From the NCBI RefSeq assembly GCF_964019385.1, contig NC_088645.1, positions 19,342,680 to 19,406,679 of the forward strand: 64,000 bases of DNA, read 5' to 3'. This document shows positions 1-10,479 of this stretch, one piece after another; the stretch's first letter is position 1; every line of letters starts with the position of its first letter. The notes beneath the pieces are model-generated. The model was given only the letters and a program-made list of their open reading frames with translations. It was not told the DNA's origin and did not search any database. Both the position numbers and the translations under genes were made by a program. Source of the stretch: Sycon ciliatum (lineage: Eukaryota; Porifera; Calcarea; Leucosolenida; Sycettidae).

Positions 1-577
1 GTTTCTAAGAACACTGGCAGTGCCACGGATTATGGCTACGCATGTTCCGTCCGCTCTGCGAGGGACGCGGAAAGAGGAACATCGATAGGAAAACCATCAG
101 TAGTGAAGTTCCGTCGCCCCTGCTATCTGCATTCTATGTCCATGCAAAAACGCAGGAGGAGCGGCACGCGGGGCTCTTCAGCCGCACATGTCGAGTGCTG
201 CGCTTGACAGACGGAGTGCTGAAACAGCGAAAGAAGGACAGCCTCGAACGCCAGGTGCAGCACAAGGCACATGTTACAAAGGACGACGTTGTATTCTTCA
301 TCGTTGACGGGAAAGAGATCCTGAAGTTGGGACCGTCGTGCATGTCGAAAAACCATCAAGGCGGACTGCAGGTCACTAGTGTAATCCTAAAAAAAAAGGA
401 GTTTATATACCAGTTTATACACCAGTTTATATACCAGTTTATATACCAGTTTATATACCAGTTTATATTCTCGTCATCGAAGTACTTGTTATATGCAAAA
501 TACAAGTCTGGAGTGTTGTGTGGGGAGAGATGGGAGTTTGTATACAAGCTCAGTATAAATATATATATATATATATA
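1..577. other. Left edge, no recognised gene; short 12-bp tandem repeat
   Basis: An open frame runs through 42-590 on the + strand, but I recognise no domain in it and its end is made of repeats. At 401-467 a 12-base unit (accagtttatat) is repeated about five times, followed by a TA microsatellite at 559-577 that abuts the first copy of the ribozyme array. I see no promoter or splice evidence that would make the open frame a gene. Confidence 0.5.
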
Positions 578-683
578 CAGAGCTCACTGACTTGTCAGTT
601 TGAGCACTCTAGTAAGGTACGTTCGGGCCTGATTGGAAATTTTTATTTCCATTGTTATCAGGTTCGGCCTCATTTCCTCTGTG

Positions 684-727
684 CTGCGCTGACGAGTCTA
701 CAAAGGATGAAACAGTTCTGTCCGCAG
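684..727 (+). ncRNA. Type-I hammerhead ribozyme, copy 1
   Basis: Stem I is ctgcg (684-688) with cgcag (723-727). The core box ctgacga (689-695) is followed by stem II with loop acaaa, then the gaa box and stem III acag/ctgt closed by two bases. C722 is the cleavage nucleotide. Stem II (gtct/ggat) relies on two G-U pairs, so this copy should fold less stably than copies 2 and 3. All catalytic-core bases I can check are present. Confidence 0.85.
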
Positions 728-909
728 ATTGAGTATTTCGCTCCTGCTCTTGTAGCAGTTGAGCACTCTTGCGTGGGGTAGTGCCTTTGCTGTTTGCGTT
801 ATGCAGAGCTCACTGACTTGTCAGTTTGAGCACTCTGGCAAGGTACGTTCGGGCCTGATTGGAAATTTTTATTTCCATTGCTATCAGGTTCGGCCTCATT
901 TCCTCTGTG

Positions 910-953
910 CTGCGCTGACGAGTCCACAAAGGACGAAACAGTTCTGTCCGCAG
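910..953 (+). ncRNA. Type-I hammerhead ribozyme, copy 2
   Basis: This is a textbook fold. Stem I pairs ctgcg (910-914) with cgcag (949-953); core ctgacga is at 915-921; stem II gtcc/ggac (922-925, 931-934) has loop acaaa; gaa is at 935-937; stem III acag/ctgt (938-941, 944-947) has a two-base loop; C948 is the cleavage nucleotide. A further ctc/gag pairing outside an internal loop could extend stem I, the arrangement that allows the loop-loop contact needed for fast cleavage in natural hammerheads. Confidence 0.92.
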
Positions 954-1135
954 ATTGAGTATTTCGCTCCTGCTCTTGTAGCAGTGGAGCACTCTTGCGT
1001 GGGGTAGTGCCTTTGCTGTTTGCGTTATGCAGAGCTCACTGACTTGTCAGTTTGAGCACTCTGGCAAGGTACGTTCGGGCCTGATTGGAAATTTTTATTT
1101 CCATTGCTATCAGGTTCGGCCTTATTTTCTCTGTG

Positions 1136-1181
1136 CTGCGCTGATGAGTTCTAAAAGAACGAAACAGCATGCTGTCCGCAG
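1136..1181 (+). ncRNA. Type-I hammerhead ribozyme, copy 3
   Basis: Core ctgatga (1141-1147) is the consensus form. Stem II is gttc/gaac (1148-1151, 1157-1160), gaa is at 1161-1163, stem III acagc/gctgt (1164-1168, 1171-1175) has loop at, and C1176 precedes the predicted cut. Stem I is ctgcg/cgcag. Relative to copy 2, stems II and III carry changes on both sides that keep the pairing, which is covariation in favour of a functional RNA fold. Confidence 0.92.
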
Positions 1182-1363
1182 ATTGAGTATTTCGCTCCTG
1201 CTCTTGTAGCAGTTGAGCACTCTTGCGTGGGGTAGTGCCTTTGCTGTTGGCGTTATGCAGAGCTCACTGACTTGTCAGTTTGAGCACTCTGGCAAGGTAC
1301 GTTCGGGCCTGATTGGAAATTTTTATTTCCATTGCTATCAGGTTCGGCCTTATTTCCTCTGTC

Positions 1364-1409
1364 CTGCGCTGATGAGTTCTAAAAGAACAAAACAGCATGC
1401 TGTCCGCAG
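1364..1409 (+). ncRNA. Hammerhead ribozyme copy 4, core-mutated
   Basis: The same fold as copy 3, with core ctgatga at 1369-1375 and stem II gttc/gaac, but position 1389, the conserved G of the gaa box (G12), is A. G12 is the general base of the hammerhead, so this copy is predicted to be inactive. It is also the copy that ends the array. Confidence 0.8.
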
Positions 1410-1486
1410 ATTGAGTATATATATCGCAGATTGAGTATATATATATATATATATATATTTAAATAGAGAGGTAGGCGAACAAAATT

Positions 1487-1745
1487 TATATACACACAAC
1501 AACAAGGTTGCAATACCAGAACAAACACGTGCATTCCCCTCATGTGTTGTTTCCCGCATTTTTCCACTGCTCCATACATTCTTATGGTAGTGTAGTGTGA
1601 ACTTGAGGCGCGTAAGAATATTCTTGCTGATTCTCTACCCCCAGTATAAATTCTGGCTTCGTTTTCGTTCTTGCTCATTCCCATGTAACCACTGATGAAA
1701 ATGGGTGAAAAGCTTTTGGTGTTATGAAACTGACAACCTTGTTGT

Positions 1746-1757
<12 letters not shown>
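1487..1757. mobile_element. Small inverted-repeat (MITE-like) element
   Basis: About 22 bases at 1487-1510 (tatacacacaacaac then aaggttg) recur as their reverse complement at 1734-1757. Both ends abut TA microsatellites, which hides any target duplication. The 220-base interior codes for nothing recognisable. It fits a MITE that inserts into TA repeats, though a chance palindrome seeded by the microsatellite cannot be excluded. Confidence 0.5.
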
Positions 1758-2640
<883 letters not shown>

Positions 2641-3371
2641 CAAGAAAATTATTTCAAAATAGAGCATAATGGGAGCTGCGGTTCTAGAGGGAGTTCGTTG
2701 TTCAGGCCCATAGGCTGTGGCAAAGGTGTTTGTGGACTTACCCTTGAAGCTTTTGAGCAGCTATGTGCTATGCACGTGCGAAGAGACGTCATTGTTGCAA
2801 CTGGTTCCATTCCTCGATCGTTGTATAGGGGAAGGTGGGGCAAAGGATGTTGGGTGAGCTAGCTATGAGCAGGTTGCCCTGTTGGGGTTGATGGCAGGGT
2901 GTTTCCATCAGCAAAAAATCCCATCTCGCTGGCCGCAGAGGGGCAAACCTCAGAATTGTTCACATAATTATGCAAGGTATAAGGTGGGCTCAATAATTTT
3001 ACCTTATCCAGGAACCTGCCTGGAAGTGAAGCTATGGCAAGACAATCTGTCTACCGATTTATCACATTGTCACTAAAGACTAGATAACTCTTTTCCATAC
3101 ACTTCCGCTGGAAAATCCAATTTAAAGTTATAATCGCTAGGTTACTCGATCTACTCAATGATTACTAGATTATAAATATTTTTGAAAGGATTGGGACAAT
3201 TCAAATTCCAAGGATCAATCGGGGAAGTGAACTGCCTGAAAAAGAGAGAAATCGCTAGAATCACCAGGGCATAAGCATTGCTCATGACAACAAGGTAATG
3301 GATCCTGGTTGTTCTGGCGTTTTTTCACTTCACTTCCTCGACTGATCCTTTGAATTACTATTATAATAATG
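2641..3371. other. Non-repetitive stretch, no gene seen
   Basis: Mostly unique sequence with only short open frames and no recognised domain. The last 130 bases (about 3240-3371) already resemble the flank of the tandem repeat that follows. Confidence 0.5.
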
Positions 3372-4115
3372 GATTCACAGGAAGTGTGAGTTACGAAGTC
3401 TGAAGAAAATGTTGAATGGTCTCTGCTGGGATGACAACTACACCATAGCTTAGTGGTTAGAGCATCCCTGGCTACAAGCGAGGGTCTCTGGTTCGAGTCC
3501 TGGTGGTGAAAGTCAATTTTTTCAGACTTTTCCGGTTTGTGTCTTTCCTTCAAACCTGTTAATGTCTTATGACCTGGGGCTCCCCGCGTGCTAGTTTGTA
3601 CATGAATTGTGTGGGTAAAGTGAGGGCTGCGTCTCACCCGCCTGTGTGGATTCGCAGGAAGTGTGAGTTACGAAGTCTGAAAAAATTGCTGAACGGTCTC
3701 TGCTGGGATCACGACTACACCATAGCTCAGTGGTTAGAGCATCGCTGGCTACAAGCCAGTGCCCCTGGTTCTGGTCCTGGTGGTGACGGTCAATTTTTTC
3801 TTCCGACTTTTCCCGTTTGTGTCTTTCCCTCAACCATATGAATATCTTATGACTTGGGGCTCACCGCGTGTTAGTTTGTACATGAAATGTGTGGGGTTGA
3901 GGGCTGCGTCCCACCCGCCTGTGAGAATTCACAGGAAGTGTGAGTTACAAAGTCTGAAGAAAATGTTGAACAGTCTCTGCTGGGATGACGATTACACCAT
4001 AGCTCAGTGGTTAGAGCATCGCTAGCTACAAGCGTGGGTCCCTAGTTCGAGTCCTGGTGGTGACAGTCAATTATATCTTCAGACTTTTTCCGTTTGTGTC
4101 TTTCCCTCAAACCTG
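3372..4115 (+). repeat. Tandem 277-bp repeat with embedded tRNA-like promoter (SINE-like)
   Basis: The unit begins near gattcacaggaagtgtgag at 3372, 3649 and 3926, a spacing of 277 bases, with the third copy incomplete. Each unit carries a tRNA-like core: an A-box match (tagctcagtgg at 3723-3733 and 4000-4010; tagcttagtgg at 3447-3457) and a B-box match (ggttcgagtcc at 3490-3500, agttcgagtcc at 4044-4054, degenerate in copy 2 at 3767-3777). A short acceptor-like pairing cacca/tggtg surrounds each core. The T-stem is not properly complementary, so these are tRNA-derived and not tRNA genes. Tandem rather than dispersed SINE-like units are uncommon. Confidence 0.75.
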
Positions 4116-4143
4116 TGATTGTTATTAATTTTATTTTGTTATT

Positions 4144-4350
4144 CATATCTTAATAGGGCATTCCTCACAGACTTGAGGTCGTCTTACGGGGTACCCTAAG
4201 AATGAAAGTAATGTATGGCGAAATAGGGTTAGCAATCCAGCAGTGCGGATACCAGATGGAGCGCTATTCCAACTGTCTACAGCCAAATATGCAAGAGAAA
4301 ACAGACCGTAGCGTGAATAAACTCGGGGTAGATCAAGACCATTGGAGGAG
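4144..4350 (+). repeat. Dispersed repeat, family also at 51655-51800 and 60446-60560
   Basis: The block containing gacttgaggtcgtcttacgg and a following taatgtatggcgaaat segment recurs, diverged, downstream of both DIDEC-type EGF exons (51655 and 60446). At those sites it is part of the duplicated gene unit; here it lies 1 kb upstream of gene 1. It codes for nothing recognisable. The rest of 4350-5388 shows no gene. Confidence 0.55.
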
Positions 4351-5388
4351 TGAAGACGGTTCCGACATTGCAAAGTGTTAGCTGATGTATCAAGCTTTGG
4401 CGGTTTTCCTCAATCAATCATATACATCTGTACTTGGTATCTGTGTGCTTATTCATCGTATAGTAAAACTCGGACGGTGTAAGCGACCTTTAGTTCTAGT
4501 ACTAGTACTTGTATATTACTTTCCCTGCCAGTTCTATCATCCATTACAACACTCCGGACGTCTGGATAATGCAGAGCACTCAAATCTTATAGGATATGTC
4601 AAAAAATGACATGTTATGCCTAAAACACCTTGGTCTATGAGTGACTTAACACGACTGATCACACAGCTTGGGCCTGTGTTCCCAAAATAAGATAAAAATC
4701 GGCAACACAAATTGAATGCAGACAAGAATCCGTAGCAACAGTGGCACAGGAGGGGGGGAGCGAGAAATGGCAACTAATCTCGCGAAATGGGGGCTTCCGA
4801 CACGGCCAGAGTGTTCGCAAACAGACGAACATAGCACCAGCTACAGGAGCAGGAAACACATTTTTGGATAGTAGTTGGCCTCAGCCAGACCTGACACTGG
4901 TGGGACTGAAGAAGTCCCCACGAACCTGTTCTGCAGTACATGTAACAAGGCAGTACGATTCTGTTATATATCCGTTCACCCCAACTATTACGTGTTCCGC
5001 CTAGACCGTGATTCTGCTCCTAAATTACAATTGAACAGATGCTCACAACTGTTCTACCATAATCTCATCGTCTGTCGAACAAACTTGCATTTCGATCGAA
5101 GCCAGGCCAGTTTTAGTACAGGCGATCACTTAGCGTACATGCTTTCCAGAAAATGAAGCTAAAGTATATTTCTCGTCTTCGGGTGGCACCACCGTGAAAG
5201 CAATTGTTGCCAAGTGGAGTTTGTACCGTTGGCTTAGACGAATGGTAAAGAAACTAATAAGCAGTCCCTGGGGAAAGCCCTCCTATACAGGCACGATATT
5301 GGAGCCACAACGTGATCAGTCTCTGCTCAGATTATTGTCCTTATAATAGCATTTTGCTTTGTATTCGACGTAACTAACGTGAGGGGGT

Positions 5389-5467
5389 ATGGCACAGGCC
5401 AGAATGCGACTGCATCGTCAGTCAACACATCCTGCACACTGTCTACTGGCTCTGCTGTTAATCGGAG
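5389..5467 (+). CDS. Gene 1, exon 1: signal peptide of EGF-containing membrane protein
   Basis: The ATG at 5389 opens a 26-codon exon with a basic start (MAQARMRLHRQ) and a hydrophobic core (CLLALLLIG), a clear signal peptide. It ends in phase 1 at a consensus donor (gtgag at 5468). Joining it to the acceptor at 6030 restores a Gly codon and continues the frame into the cysteine-containing exon 2. With exons 6031-6465, 9089-9385 and 16382-16641 the frame is 1071 bases, 356 residues plus stop: signal peptide, ectodomain, EGF-like module, membrane helix, cytoplasmic tail, predicted as a type I surface protein. The parallel layout in gene 2 supports the model. Further exons between 9385 and 16382 are possible. 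Confidence 0.72.
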
Positions 5468-6030
5468 GTGAGATTCTTCTTTATCAAGTTATTTATTCAT
5501 TTATTCAACAAGGAACGGTAATGGTAGTATGGGAAGCAATCTTATGGATGAGGGCCAGTGGTAAAAGTGACAAAAAAGAGAAATGGAACGAATGGAACAA
5601 TTTGGCAAGCTTATCAATGCATCCAGCTAGAAGCTCAGCATCTTAGCCATTTCTGGGCATAGCTGTCTTTTCATTTCCTTTCTCGCCATTTTGAGCAAGG
5701 AGGTGTAAGAGATGGCAGACCATGCTTGATTTTAGTCACTCTACCCTAGCGTTTTCACAACTTTATGTATATTGCACCAGGCAGAGGCCATCCTGGCGAA
5801 CCTGATCATGCTCAATGTGTAGTTGTGCTTGTAGCATCATTGACTTCCCTACCTGCGAACATAGATAAAATGTACAAGAAGTTTCTTGCCGACCTCTACA
5901 AGCATTCATGCCCATAACGAGGCATACTGAAGGAATATATTGTATAACAGTCAATGAATCATCTTTCCCCGTTTGCATCTTTCCCTAAAACCAGTGGAGT
6001 ACTTTATGTGTGTTCTTTGCCATTGTGCAG

Positions 6031-6465
6031 GTTTGTGTGCTGTTTCAGGCAAAAACACATGCACTCCTGAATCTGGACAATTTTGGGCGGAAGAGCGAAG
6101 CAGGTCAAAACCAATCGCATTTCCACCACCGCCTAAGACCACGGAGGTTAAAGTCACGGATCTTGTGTGGACGTTCAACTTCAGCCACGAATGCACGCTC
6201 TTCTTAGAGAATATAGAGTTTTCCTTCACTGGTGCTTGCACATTCCAACTTCAAAATCCAGAATACGGCTGGGTGGGACTGAATACCACATCCGTGCAAA
6301 TTTCAGGGTCGTGGAAATCAACTACCATCGATGTGAATGAACGCACCGCCACTGTGATGGGTCAACCGAAGGACACAAATGATGGCAGTCGATACTTTAC
6401 AGTCACTGCCAAAGGGATTGAGAATATTGCATGTGACGTTGAACGGCTCGTGTTGCGCACTACTG
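6031..6465 (+). CDS. Gene 1, exon 2: lineage-specific ectodomain
   Basis: A 435-base phase 1-1 exon (145 residues) begins after the acceptor gtgcag and ends at gtaag (6466). It starts LCAVSGKNTCTPESGQF, is rich in alternating hydrophobic and polar residues typical of a beta-sandwich, and has four or five cysteines and NxS/T sites (for example NFS, NTT). A central block reads VWTFNFSHECTLFLENIEF followed by SFTGAC; the gene 2 exon has a matching spacing of F, C, I, G and C. I do not recognise it as a named domain. An alternative acceptor exists at tttcag (6048), but only the first keeps the frame with exon 1. Confidence 0.72.
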
Positions 6466-6649
6466 GTAAGCCGCCATGGATTAGCGAAAATCGTTCCGTG
6501 AACAGTATCATTTACCACCAAGGGTAGGAAATGAACATGAAATACCTATAGTTCCCTGTACTTCCCTGCTGCTTTGCTTGTCTACACAAGCAAAGCAACA
6601 GGGAACTACATTTACGCTAGAATGTTCCCTAACGCCACTAGTGACAATG

Positions 6650-7117
<468 letters not shown>

Positions 7118-7299
7118 GGAAGGTGAGCGCAACCAAGACAAGCACGAGCTGAAAGTCTCAGCTGAGAAGGACGTTGGCGGACGTATATGCATGTCGATGA
7201 CGATACTGGAAAGACCATTGGACTGTGATATCACTGGTGCTGTTATCGTATGTCCATACCAAAACATAGTGCATACTTACCCAACGGTGATACACCTTG

Positions 7300-8860
7300 C
7301 CTACGTTTAGCCCTCTGCCGTTCGTCTGCTCTTTTATCCCTCCTTACTGAGTACTGACACATTTGATTACGACAGATAATTATTATGTAATATCCCCCGC
7401 CCCCCCCCTTACCATTCGCTATCATATTATTGGGCACCCATCCCGTTTCAATTTGCTAAGTAAAATATAGACTACAAATAACTTACTGTCAAACTACGAC
7501 TCGATATGTACTAGAGCTGATAGCCAGTTGGTGTAGAACGTCAGTACCGTCGGTCAGTGTCGTGCAATATCATCGCATCGTGGTTGGCTAACGCCCTCTC
7601 TCTCTTTGGATTGGCCGGTGTTCTCACTGTGCTATGAGATGCTGTAATAAATATATAAAAAATTAGCTGATTGTTTAAGTAACTGGTGGTGTTAGTGGAC
7701 ATTATAGTGTAAGAAAGAGTTCCTTGGTGCTTTGCTTTTCTATAAATTTATCCTTGGCTCTCCAACCGAGTTGAAATTGGAAAAGTTTTTTTCCTTGAAT
7801 TGAAGAGTCCATTGCTGGGTTACTTATGGTTTACTCATCATGTTGGTAAGTTAACTTACAGGCAACATGCAAAATAGCAAATACACGAAAAGAAAGGGTA
7901 TTGCGATAATGGTATGTACAATAAGGATAATATTCGACCTAAGCCTGGCAAGCGAATGACTTTTAAGAGAAGCGAAATTACAAAAGCGTAGAATGGCAGG
8001 TATTCATATAAATGGCGGACGCCCACGCTGCATACATTGTATGGGCGTACGTGAGCCACGCTGTGGGGATACTTGTTCGATTCCGCATACAAATGGATAC
8101 AAATGCGTGGAAAAGAAGTTTCTCTAATCGCTGGAACTTGTGAGTTTCTTTCGATATAGATTACTGGTCTTCAAGTTATACAATAGTAGTGACCCAACGA
8201 AGTGGAATTCGCGGAATACAACGTTCGAGACGGCTCAACAAGTCAAGAGCGAAGTGCGAATTTACTATGTACGCAAATGAGAAAACCTACTTGTTTCCCC
8301 GCAGCGCTAGTCACGTGCGCCTTCAGTGAATATGTGCCATTGTCCCCATGGCGTGCTAGAGCTGATAGCCAGCTACTTTTAAACCATCCGTACTGTCCGT
8401 ATGATTCGTGCAATGCTATTGCATGAGCTGATTGTCATGTAACAGGTAATTTTCGTGGACATTATGGCGTCACTTGTACTTCCTTGGTCCTTTTCTCTAC
8501 TATAAGTAGAAATGTGTCAATGTTTACCGTCTTCCCAATTCAATAAAACCAATACAAGTACAATATAAATGTGTGTTTGTCGGACCCTTTACGAAGCGGA
8601 TTCCTGTGTTAACCTGACACAGTTTCCGTGCACCAAGGCGTTGTGGATCAACGGTGAATGCCTGGATCAAGCGGAATCCTGTCATATCAGGACAGTTTCT
8701 GCTGAACCAAGGAGTGGTCCTTACTGACAGATTTTACTTTACCTGCATCATTGCTATAACAGTGGAGACACGGGCATGCGTTAAAAAATGTTTTTACTGC
8801 GTTAACAGAAGTATATCTCCGACAAACAATCAACCTCCGTATTGCTAGCTGTTTCAATCA
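7300..8860. repeat. Intronic sequence with two copies of a dispersed repeat (7510-7760, 8355-8520)
   Basis: Both blocks share gagctgatagccag, a tgcaat segment, gcatgagctgatt-like sequence, a tggacat/tatggcgt segment and ttccttggt near their 3' side. A third, closer copy lies at 33615-33775. No open frame is convincing. The family looks like a short non-autonomous element; ends and target duplications were not resolved. Confidence 0.5.
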
Positions 8861-9088
8861 TGCTAGGTGTCATCCACGGCACTTAGTGTAAGCAACGTAA
8901 ATATAGCACGCAACATGTTCTCTGTATACCTGTTGGGAATTCGAATATCGCAGGTTTTTTTTCTTTACTTGAATGTTCTACAAATCACAACATACCAAAC
9001 AAAGTCCGACTTGTGTGATTTACAACTTAAATTGCTGCATCACACCTCGATGATGCTTTCCGTCATGACTCTCATTCCCATTTTATAG

Positions 9089-9385
9089 ATGTGGATGAAT
9101 GTAATTCCACCCGCCAAAGTGGTTACCTTTGTCCATCGAACAAAACATGTGTCAACATGATTGGGACTTACGGTTGCTGCAGTAGAGATGGAGATCGTGA
9201 AGACCGTGATAACTCGCCTATTGTCCCGGATAACCGACATTACCGTCCGTGTACTTCGCAGACCACTGCATCCATCACAGAAACAAGACCTTTAAGCAAA
9301 GCTCGGACAATCGGTAAGAATGACACACATGGGACCACTGCTGTCATCCCAGAAACAAGACCTACATCCAGAGCTCGGACTACCG
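9089..9385 (+). CDS. Gene 1, exon 3: EGF-like module plus Thr/Arg-rich linker, two alternative donors
   Basis: The exon follows the acceptor ttttatag and begins in phase 1 with D-V-D-E-C, the calcium-binding EGF start; it contains C-V-N-M-I-G-T-Y-G-C-C, close to the CxNxxGxYxC hydroxylation motif, but the terminal CxC spacing is altered and the last EGF cysteine is not obvious, so the module is degenerate. A linker rich in T, R and P follows. A 72-base tandem duplication (about 9272-9385) repeats the linker and its donor, giving two phase-1 donors, gtaag at 9314 and at 9386. Either keeps the frame to exon 4, so 24 residues may be alternatively included. Confidence 0.7.
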
Positions 9386-9689
9386 GTAAGAATGACTTGC
9401 ATGTAACTAACACGATTGCGATGAGAACTGTGGACACCATTGCGTTCTGGCACCAGCATAACATTTTTTTGGGAGATGAATGCATTTTGTTTTGCATTTA
9501 CATTTAATAATTATAATCACTGTTTGTCAAGGATTCTAATAAAAGATGGAGCACATTCTCAGCTGGGATACCAGTACATGTAGTAAAATAATAATGGGCC
9601 TGTACGTACATGCAAAATTGATTATGTATTAAAAGTTTGTTTAAAACGACAAACTAGTCTTAAACGTACACCATGATCCTCCATTTATT

Positions 9690-10330
9690 CAATCAATCAA
9701 TACCTTTTATTGAAACAAAGAAAAATGGTGGCACCCATGCGGCGGTACAGAGGATGGCCCACGCCTGGTATAAAGTAACCGTAAAAGAAAAGAAAAAAGT
9801 ACTTTGAAGTATTACAGTGAAATAAGGCTCAAAATCACAGACAGCAAACGTTGTCGCCGTTGCAAACAAAGAGAGAGAAGAAGGAAAAGAAAAGAAAAGA
9901 AAGAAAAAGAGGTAAGCAACTGCATGTACATCCGCAGTACTTGAGTCGTATGCTTACAATGAACACTCAGCAGCCACCAGAACAGCCAAGTGAACTGGAA
10001 GTGGCACTGAAGAGCGCTGGTAGGAGCGCCGACTAGCAGCCATGGCTCTCACTAGGCTGAAGGACAGTTTAGTCCAGACGAAAGCCATGGTGACAGAAAA
10101 AAGCTCGTTGCGCTTGTCGCTCAGTTTGCTGGCAATCCTGGCAAACAGCGCAGATGAGGCTTTTCCCTGCCCACCAGTGGTGGAGAAGACAACGGGCACA
10201 AAATGGAGGAGTGCTCTACCTCAAGAACTCGCCGCTCATCTTTCCTCCGCTTCTCCTGCTGCTGCTTTCTGTAGAGATAGCTGCCTTACTACAGCGTGCG
10301 TAATGCTTAATGCACTTAATTCCCGTAGCT
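9690..10330 (-). pseudogene. 3' end of a truncated reverse-transcriptase element, minus strand
   Basis: The minus-strand frame 10199-9954 contains VVFSTTGGQGKASSALFAR and KLSFSLVRAM, and a second minus frame just upstream (about 10300-10210) reads QQQEKRRKDERRVLEVEHSS. Together they match the C-terminal block of a reverse-transcriptase protein family common in marine invertebrate genomes (basic coiled segment, EVEH, then V-F-S-T-T-G-G), split here by a frameshift. The 3' side ends in an ATTG-type tail (attgattgattgaataaatg on the minus strand, about 9689-9709), as in several LINE clades. The upstream part is missing. Confidence 0.6.
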
Positions 10331-10479
10331 AGCCAAAAGACGTCACTTCAGTAACGGCTGGCGCTAGCCAAGATCCACACAGCTTTAATTCCGTGTTTGG
10401 CGGTTTGTTTGTGCCATCGGCATGTCTGGCGCTATTCCGTACCTGCCCTGTACCATGCCATCAAGGACAGTATGTGTGT

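Larger units (their letters stand above)
578..1434 (+). repeat. Tandem array of ~226-bp units, each with a hammerhead ribozyme (retrozyme-like)
   Basis: Four head-to-tail copies start with cagagctcactgacttgtca at 578, 804, 1030 and 1258, giving periods of 226, 226 and 228 bases; the fourth is cut short near 1434 and runs into a TA microsatellite. Each unit carries one complete type-I hammerhead motif at the same place, with predicted cleavage sites at 722/723, 948/949, 1176/1177 and 1404/1405. Tandem units of a few hundred bases with one type-I hammerhead per unit are the known layout of metazoan retrozymes, non-autonomous elements thought to spread through self-cleaved, circularised RNA. No reading frame of substance exists in the unit, as expected. 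That it is transcribed and mobile is inference. Confidence 0.88.

Noticed and set aside
42-590. 182-codon open frame as a gene start
   Set aside because: No recognised domain, and its last third is the 12-base tandem repeat and TA run.
3434-4063. Three functional tRNA genes
   Set aside because: A and B boxes are present, but the T-stem does not pair and the anticodon arm is inconsistent between copies; they are tRNA-derived repeats.
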